NCBI GenBank assembly: GCA_003427395.1
Contig: BFEA01000067.1
Location: 1,346,063 to 1,382,668, forward strand
Origin: Chara braunii
Taxonomy: Eukaryota; Streptophyta; Charophyceae; Charales; Characeae
Reading direction: 5' to 3'
DNA length: 36,606 bases
Position 1 is the first letter of the stretch. Every line of letters starts with the position of its first letter. Below, in pieces: positions 31,670 through 36,606 of the stretch. Under the pieces are notes generated by a model, which saw nothing but the letters and a program-made list of their open reading frames with translations, did no database searches and was not told where the DNA came from. The position numbers and the translations under genes are program-made.

Positions 31670-32520
31670 CTCTCTCGAGGTAGTGGTCTGGGGTACTCCT
31701 CCTCGCCCAAACACGAAGCTCGGATCTCAGAAGTCGGACCGTCTCCACCGAATCGGCATTTGTTCACCAAAAATAGATTTTAATTGTTATAATTTATTCT
31801 TAAGTTGAAGGTAACTAAATTTGTTTGACTTTATCTGCTATATTTGAATCATTTAGACAGGTATAGGTGGATAAGGTCATCCGAGATAGAAAGGGCAATC
31901 CCCAAGAAAAACCAAAATTTGTTTGACTTTATATGCTATATTTGAATCGAATTCGTTTTATGGTGCGCACAAAATTAACATTTTTTAAAACAACGAAACA
32001 TTCTAGACATGCAGGCAAGTGAGAAGTAAAAATAAGACAATTTTTTTCATTTATCAAATACGCATAATCAATATCTTATGTAGGCATCCTTCTACCTACC
32101 TGTACACTTAAAAACAATCAAAGGTCCAGAACATCCAACAACCCATACTCCCGTCAGATCCTACTTTTCCCATGCATGACCACACATGCTTTACTCAACT
32201 TTTTATTTTGAATGTTCAAAACAAAGAGGGTCAAGTAAACTGTGGGCTCATACAGGTGTGGAGGGAAAATCGAGTCGCCAACTGACGTTAAGTGAAGTGG
32301 TATCGAACGCATCGTGGCTCACTCAAGAAAGTCAAGTAAGGATATAGGCGTCGTCGAAGAAGAATGTAGTCTCACGGCAAGTCTCAACCAACCGCTAGCC
32401 CCAATTCGTCCCCAACTCGCATATACCACATGCGGTAGTCCCAAGTGTGAAAACGGCGAGCTGCACATATCCCTAAAAAAAGTTCACTGGTCCCACGTCA
32501 GTGCCAACTAGTCCCAATTG
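31670..32520 (+). repeat. long direct repeat, right copy
   Basis: Second copy of the 27700-28640 repeat at an offset of about 3.86-3.98 kb, same orientation, with insertions and deletions. The pair could be dispersed copies or remnants of long terminal repeats; no internal retroelement genes were seen. Confidence 0.82.
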
Positions 32521-33469
32521 GTCTCATGTGGTCCCGCACTATTCCCTTCAGCACATGATAAGGTCACCCGCCAAAACCACTTCTACCATGCCTCAAAAAA
32601 ATAATGCTCGTGAAAGCCAACTCCACTGGCACCACCCGTCCTACTCACATGCGCCGCCGGTCCCAAAAGATCCAATTAGGCCAATGCCAAAGACCTCACT
32701 ACCGTTGACGTGCACACACACAAAAAATCGACGTGTCGTTCCACTATGATAAGTCTGGTCCATCCCACAGACTATCGTCGACACCTTCATTCAAATTTGC
32801 AAAGTCCACAAGCATAAATGAACCACAGGTCTCGCTGCTCCCCGTGTCGTCGCAACAGTCTCAATGCATTTCACCCCTTCTAACGACATTGATGGCAAGT
32901 CCCTTGGCGTACCAAAAATAATCCAGTACTTTTCTTCCACTTAGCGCCGCATGACGACCTCTAATTCGACAGTATAACGCTGCAAAATTAACCGCTGTCG
33001 ACGCCAACAAATTTTGGCAGCATAACCCCACAAGAGTGAGAAATCAGTCTGCCGCAGTTTAATCCAACATCACCTCCACCATCATGTCATAAAGTTCGTC
33101 GCTGCCGCACAAAAAACCCATCGTTAAATTAATAAAATTTTAGGTCATGGACAAAATTCAGGCTAAAAACAAGTCTCCCGCCATGCCGCCTTAGTCCCGC
33201 AGAGTCTCAAGGACCGCGACTGTTAGGTTCAAATTGCCCTGCTTATACGATTTTGCGTGAGCCATAGCTTGTCGCTCGCGCGTAGTGGAAGTTACGGGTC
33301 GAGGAAGTCACATACGTTAGGTGCAGACAAAAATCTACGACAAGTTGCACGCGCATGCGTAGGCGGCAATGAAGATTTTTTTTTTTGGGAGTTGCTCGAT
33401 GGGATTTGAATTTTATAGACAAAAAGGTAAAGGTCTCGTAAATCGCAGCACATAACTTCTTGCTAGTAA
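32521..33469. other. stretch without a recognised gene
   Basis: Mixed composition, no element ends or convincing frame. Confidence 0.45.
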
Positions 33470-34060
33470 AGTGATGCCTACCACTCTTTTGTGCAAGGTG
33501 CTGAAGCGGGTAGGACGAGGAACGTCATTCGCGGTTGTCTAGCATAGAGGAACAACCTCTCAAGATGGGTGTTATTCGATACTTGAGTGTCCAATCATGT
33601 GACCCGTGAAACTATTGAGGGTCACGTGGTCATGGGCACCACATAGTACACCGTCATACTGAGCGCTCATGTTTTCATACATGATTACTTGCTATATCAA
33701 TGCCAACGTCGTCACGCTACTTATATTAACCCTTGCAAGCGACTTTTGTCTGTCCAGTATTGAAATAGTTATGGGACAAATGAAAAAAGGAACTAGGCGC
33801 GAGTTGTACTCTAAAGTAAGATTTATGAGAAAAAACATCGAGTGGTTAGACTGATCGTCCTAGTCGACCGGTGAAGGTCATGCTTGGGAGATCAGTGCCC
33901 CAATCGTCAATTCGCCCACGGGTTCGATTCGGGCGTTAACCGCATGTACCCCATATGTTACAACGAACGAGAAACACCCTCGAATGATCCACCTCTGCGA
34001 CCGCACATAATAGTTATCGCACATGCGTACACCCCTTTAATTTAGGACGACAACTGGAAC
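33470..34060 (+). repeat. dispersed repeat family S, copy 7
   Basis: The upstream part (33470-33850) matches the reverse of 13560-13990: GCCTACCACTC, AAGCGACTTTTGTCTG, GTTATGGGACAAATGAAAAAAGGAACTAGG. An A-box TAGTCGACCGG (33861-33871) and a B-box GGTTCGATTCG (33921-33931) follow, then the body, which fades near 34060. These are the cleanest tRNA-like boxes of the family. Confidence 0.78.
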
Positions 34061-34097
34061 CGAGATCGAATTTCATGTTGAGTAAGGAAGACGTCTT

Positions 34098-34757
34098 CTA
34101 GTCTGGTCCCGTCAGATATATTTGCAAAGACCAATTGCTTTTTCCACTTGAGCCTCCAAGAACAGCATCGCGCCCAAAGGGAGTTGGACTGCCACCACCT
34201 CTTCGCTGCATGTTCAGTTGTGCCTTCGTCAACCATGGCTTGAACTCCAGCTTGTATTGAGACTGACCCATGATGATGAAGTCCCGACCCTTCAAGATCA
34301 TCAATGCAACAATGGTGCCCTGCTCTTCGCAACATAGGAGACCACAAGCAGACTCTCTATTTGGACTCCCATGATGAAAAGTTCCCTGGTCGAAGCTGTT
34401 GTCCTGCGTCTCTCTGCCTTCATAGGCTCTCACCATGTCTTCTTTGAATCTTATTTCAAACTCACGGACTTCATTTTTTGAGTTTTTTATTACCTCAAGG
34501 CGTACCTTTACTGTCTTTTCCTTGAGCCATACCACTTTCGCTCGGTCAATTTCCATGCTGACTTTGAACCGAACCTCTCGTCTATTGACATGCATCTCCC
34601 CAGAGTCAATGTCAGATGGGATTACACCTTCATAGCATAGCCGGATGAGTTGTCGAAGCCTTTCCTCATCTTTTACCTCCAGTCCTGGGTCCGGTGGTGG
34701 TGACCTCGCTTCTCTCTGGCCTTCCCCTTCTGCCATGCCTGCCTGCCCTGCGTTCAT
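34098..34757 (-). CDS. 219-residue protein of unknown function, possibly a retroelement ORF1 fragment
   Basis: This is the only long frame with balanced, non-repetitive composition. It starts at the ATG at 34757 (context TTCGACATGA); an in-frame TAA lies 11 codons upstream, so this is the first Met. Residues 1-30 are Gly/Glu/Pro-rich. Residues 30-115 are charged, with alternating basic and hydrophobic residues (EVRFKVSMEI, VWLKEKTVKVRLEVI). Residues 135-185 read GTIVALMILKGRDFI then YKLEFKPWLTKAQL, loosely like the nucleic-acid-binding region before the zinc knuckle in plant LINE ORF1 proteins (DUF4283-like); that is a guess. No Cys knuckle, RT or nuclease follows. Near the C-terminus another frame carries QLVFANISDGTRLEDVFLTQ to 34042, so a frameshift may have cut the protein short. 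No neighbours suggest a function. Confidence 0.5.
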   Translation of the reverse strand: MNAGQAGMAEGEGQREARSPPPDPGLEVKDEERLRQLIRLCYEGVIPSDIDSGEMHVNRREVRFKVSMEIDRAKVVWLKEKTVKVRLEVIKNSKNEVREFEIRFKEDMVRAYEGRETQDNSFDQGTFHHGSPNRESACGLLCCEEQGTIVALMILKGRDFIIMGQSQYKLEFKPWLTKAQLNMQRRGGGSPTPFGRDAVLGGSSGKSNWSLQIYLTGPD

Positions 34758-34759
34758 GT

Positions 34760-35238
34760 CGAAGGAGGAGAGCAGTCTCTCTGAGCACAGTTAAAACCCC
34801 CTAGATCAAAGTTTTCAACCCACCCAAGGAGATGACATCTGACCATAGAGAAAGGGAACATGCAAGGTGAATATAACATCCAAAGAACACATCTCAAGGA
34901 AAACAACATCTAGGTGGTCGTTCCCTCGCTATGACTCCTACGCTCCCATACCACTTCCAGGATGCGACCTAGCGTCAACACGATAGGTGCTGAAGCCATA
35001 TCCACCATGGTGCTATCTCGGCGGTAGCGCCCACGGCCGAGCAGACCGCCATCACCGGTTGGTAGCGCTTGGTCCGAGCAAGGCTGGCACCGGAGGAAGT
35101 GCTCCGGCCCGACCCCTCTCAAAATACACTCTCTGGCTGGTCTACCCATTGCGACGGCCCAGATCGTTTCAAGACTGTAACAAATCTCGAATCCAGGCCG
35201 AATCCAGGCCGTCGTCCCGGTAGTACTGGCCTAAGTGG
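34760..35238. other. upstream region of the minus-strand ORF
   Basis: GC-richer than the window average, no supported gene. CGAATCCAGGC is repeated twice near 35189-35210. Confidence 0.4.
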
Positions 35239-35310
35239 ACCTAGAATCTGCCTAATGACCTAGAATCTGCCTAATGACCTAGAATCTGCCTAACGACCTA
35301 GAATCTGCAT
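35239..35310 (+). repeat. 19-bp tandem repeat, about 3.8 copies
   Basis: ACCTAGAATCTGCCTAATG begins at 35239, 35258, 35277 and 35296, with a single change in copy 3 and a decayed last copy. Confidence 0.95.
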
Positions 35311-35537
35311 ATCCATACCACTAGGCCCTATCCGCGCTCTCCCGGTAGGCCTGCCGCCGCCCTCTGCTGGTAGTGCATATGTGTGCTCGAGCGTACGTGT
35401 GCGTGTGTTCTCATGCATCAGCTTGTGTGTGTGTCCGTGTGTGCATGTGGTTGCGTGCCTGTCGATGTGGGTGTTTGGGTGCTGTGCTTGCCACGTATAT
35501 GAACATGTATGCATAGATAGAGAGGTAGATATATAGA

Positions 35538-35641
<104 letters not shown>

Positions 35642-36076
35642 AAATATGAGCACACTGTCCTAGCTTGTCCTAGTTTGATGTTGTAAGCCGCCAAGAGGCG
35701 AACCTCTTTTTTTCGTCGTCGGAGCGGTGAACAGCTCCGCGTGAAAGAGGTAAGCCTCGATCTTATCCTTTTTCCTCTTCTCCTCCCATTGCCCTCAGAC
35801 TCTCCATCTTTCGACATCCAATACCCCATGGCCTTCACCTGCGTCACCCATTTCTGTTACCCCGTTTGGCGACCTAACCTTACCCCCGCGCAAACCTTTC
35901 CTGGCGAACATTGTGAGATTTTTAAGCTCCGGCTACTTCAGCTCCCGCCATTGCGCAGTCCCCCCGCCCTGCTTGCGTGCGTGCGTGCGTGCCATTTTTT
36001 CCGATCTCATTTAAGAATATCGTTGGGTGAGTCCAGACGAGCAGCTTATGCCAAGTTCTGTTCAGTTGTGTTTGTG

Positions 36077-36080
<4 letters not shown>

Positions 36081-36152
<72 letters not shown>

Positions 36153-36154
36153 AG
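36081..36154. repeat. (CA)n microsatellite
   Basis: About 70 bases of CA followed by GAGAG. Translates to Thr/His or Val/Cys repeats in spurious frames. A (GCGT)n run lies at about 35977-35992. Confidence 0.97.
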
Positions 36155-36504
36155 CCTCTACTTCTCTCCTTCTCCCTCTCTGTGTGTCCGCGTGAGGCAG
36201 TCTTCAGCTGCAGCCCCTGGCGATGTCACAGGAGAACCCCTATGTTCAATGGGATGTAGCTTTTTCACAGCGCGCCGAGGACTCTGCGACCGTCCTTTTC
36301 TTCGAAAAAGGAAAAAGAGCACTCTTTTGAGAGGATGAACTTGCAAATGCACATAGAATGCTTTCGTGACTTTTTCCACGCATGAACCTTTCGATTCTTG
36401 TAACCTGGTCACTGACTGATTGCGCATGGTTGAACTCTGTCACTACGAGAGCAACAACAGAATGTGTTTACCGCGCCTATATCCTCTCTGGTCTGGGTAA
36501 AAGG

Positions 36505-36606
36505 AAAAATCCAGCTATATGCAGCGGTAACTATAGTCTGGTAGCGGTAACTATAGTCTGGTGTAGATAGAAAAATATCCAGCTGTATGCAGCGGTAACT
36601 ATAGTC
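36505..36606 (+). repeat. ~66-bp tandem repeat cut by the window end
   Basis: AAAAATCCAGCTATATGCAG at 36506 recurs as AAAAATATCCAGCTGTATGC at 36571. AGCGGTAACTATAGTC occurs three times (36522, 36543, 36591). The array continues past the window. Confidence 0.85.

Noticed and set aside
33861-33945. tRNA gene with A and B boxes
   Set aside because: Box spacing suits a long-variable-arm tRNA but no acceptor stem or full cloverleaf can be formed, and the boxes recur in a dispersed repeat.

Overview
This is a gene-poor, repeat-dense stretch of a eukaryotic nuclear genome. The evidence is long di-, tri- and tetranucleotide microsatellites, a 130-base assembly gap inside a TA tract (23758-23887), a single N inside a GA tract (11083), several families of short non-autonomous inverted-repeat transposons with target-site duplications, and no operon-like gene packing. 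The lineage cannot be fixed from the sequence. I found no rRNA, no intact tRNA, no reverse transcriptase, integrase or transposase, and no long conserved protein. Only one open frame looks like a real coding sequence (34098-34757, minus). Three short stretches look like possible exons (651-767 minus, 1285-1645 plus, about 21905-22050 plus), all at low confidence.

Layout. 1-1650: microsatellites, two possible exons and a 185-bp tandem duplication that carries microsatellites. 1700-3660: a mosaic of a roughly 88-bp monomer and a 115-bp palindromic element, with a fresh-looking inverted-repeat element inserted at 2421-2585. 4688-7475: a block of nested MITE-type elements. 7500-12530: mostly featureless AT-rich and GA-rich DNA with one copy of a long dispersed repeat ('family S') and a 122-bp tandem duplication. 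12530-15550: three more family S copies. 16985-17775 and 24800-26620: two arrays of a degenerate short unit whose core is conserved and whose flanking arms differ from unit to unit yet stay complementary. 17834-18785: another MITE and family S cluster. 19293-19602: a tandem hairpin repeat with paired substitutions. 20300-24000: microsatellites, a GTAGCA-rich degenerate repeat, CTT tracts, a small MITE beside tRNA-like promoter boxes, and the assembly gap. 27700-32520: two diverged direct copies of a roughly 0.9-kb repeat, with a family S copy between them. 33470-34060: the last family S copy. 34098-36606: the one convincing ORF, then microsatellites and short tandem repeats running off the window end.

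The main results concern repeats. (1) The hairpin-unit arrays look like nothing I can name: conserved core, variable but self-complementary arms. (2) Three MITE groups share one AT-rich core but carry three different GC-rich terminal inverted repeats, and all three leave 8-bp target-site duplications, as hAT transposons do. (3) The 19.3-kb tandem repeat alternates two monomer types that differ by compensatory base-pair changes. Insertion order can be read in several places because younger elements interrupt older ones and the target-site duplications are visible.
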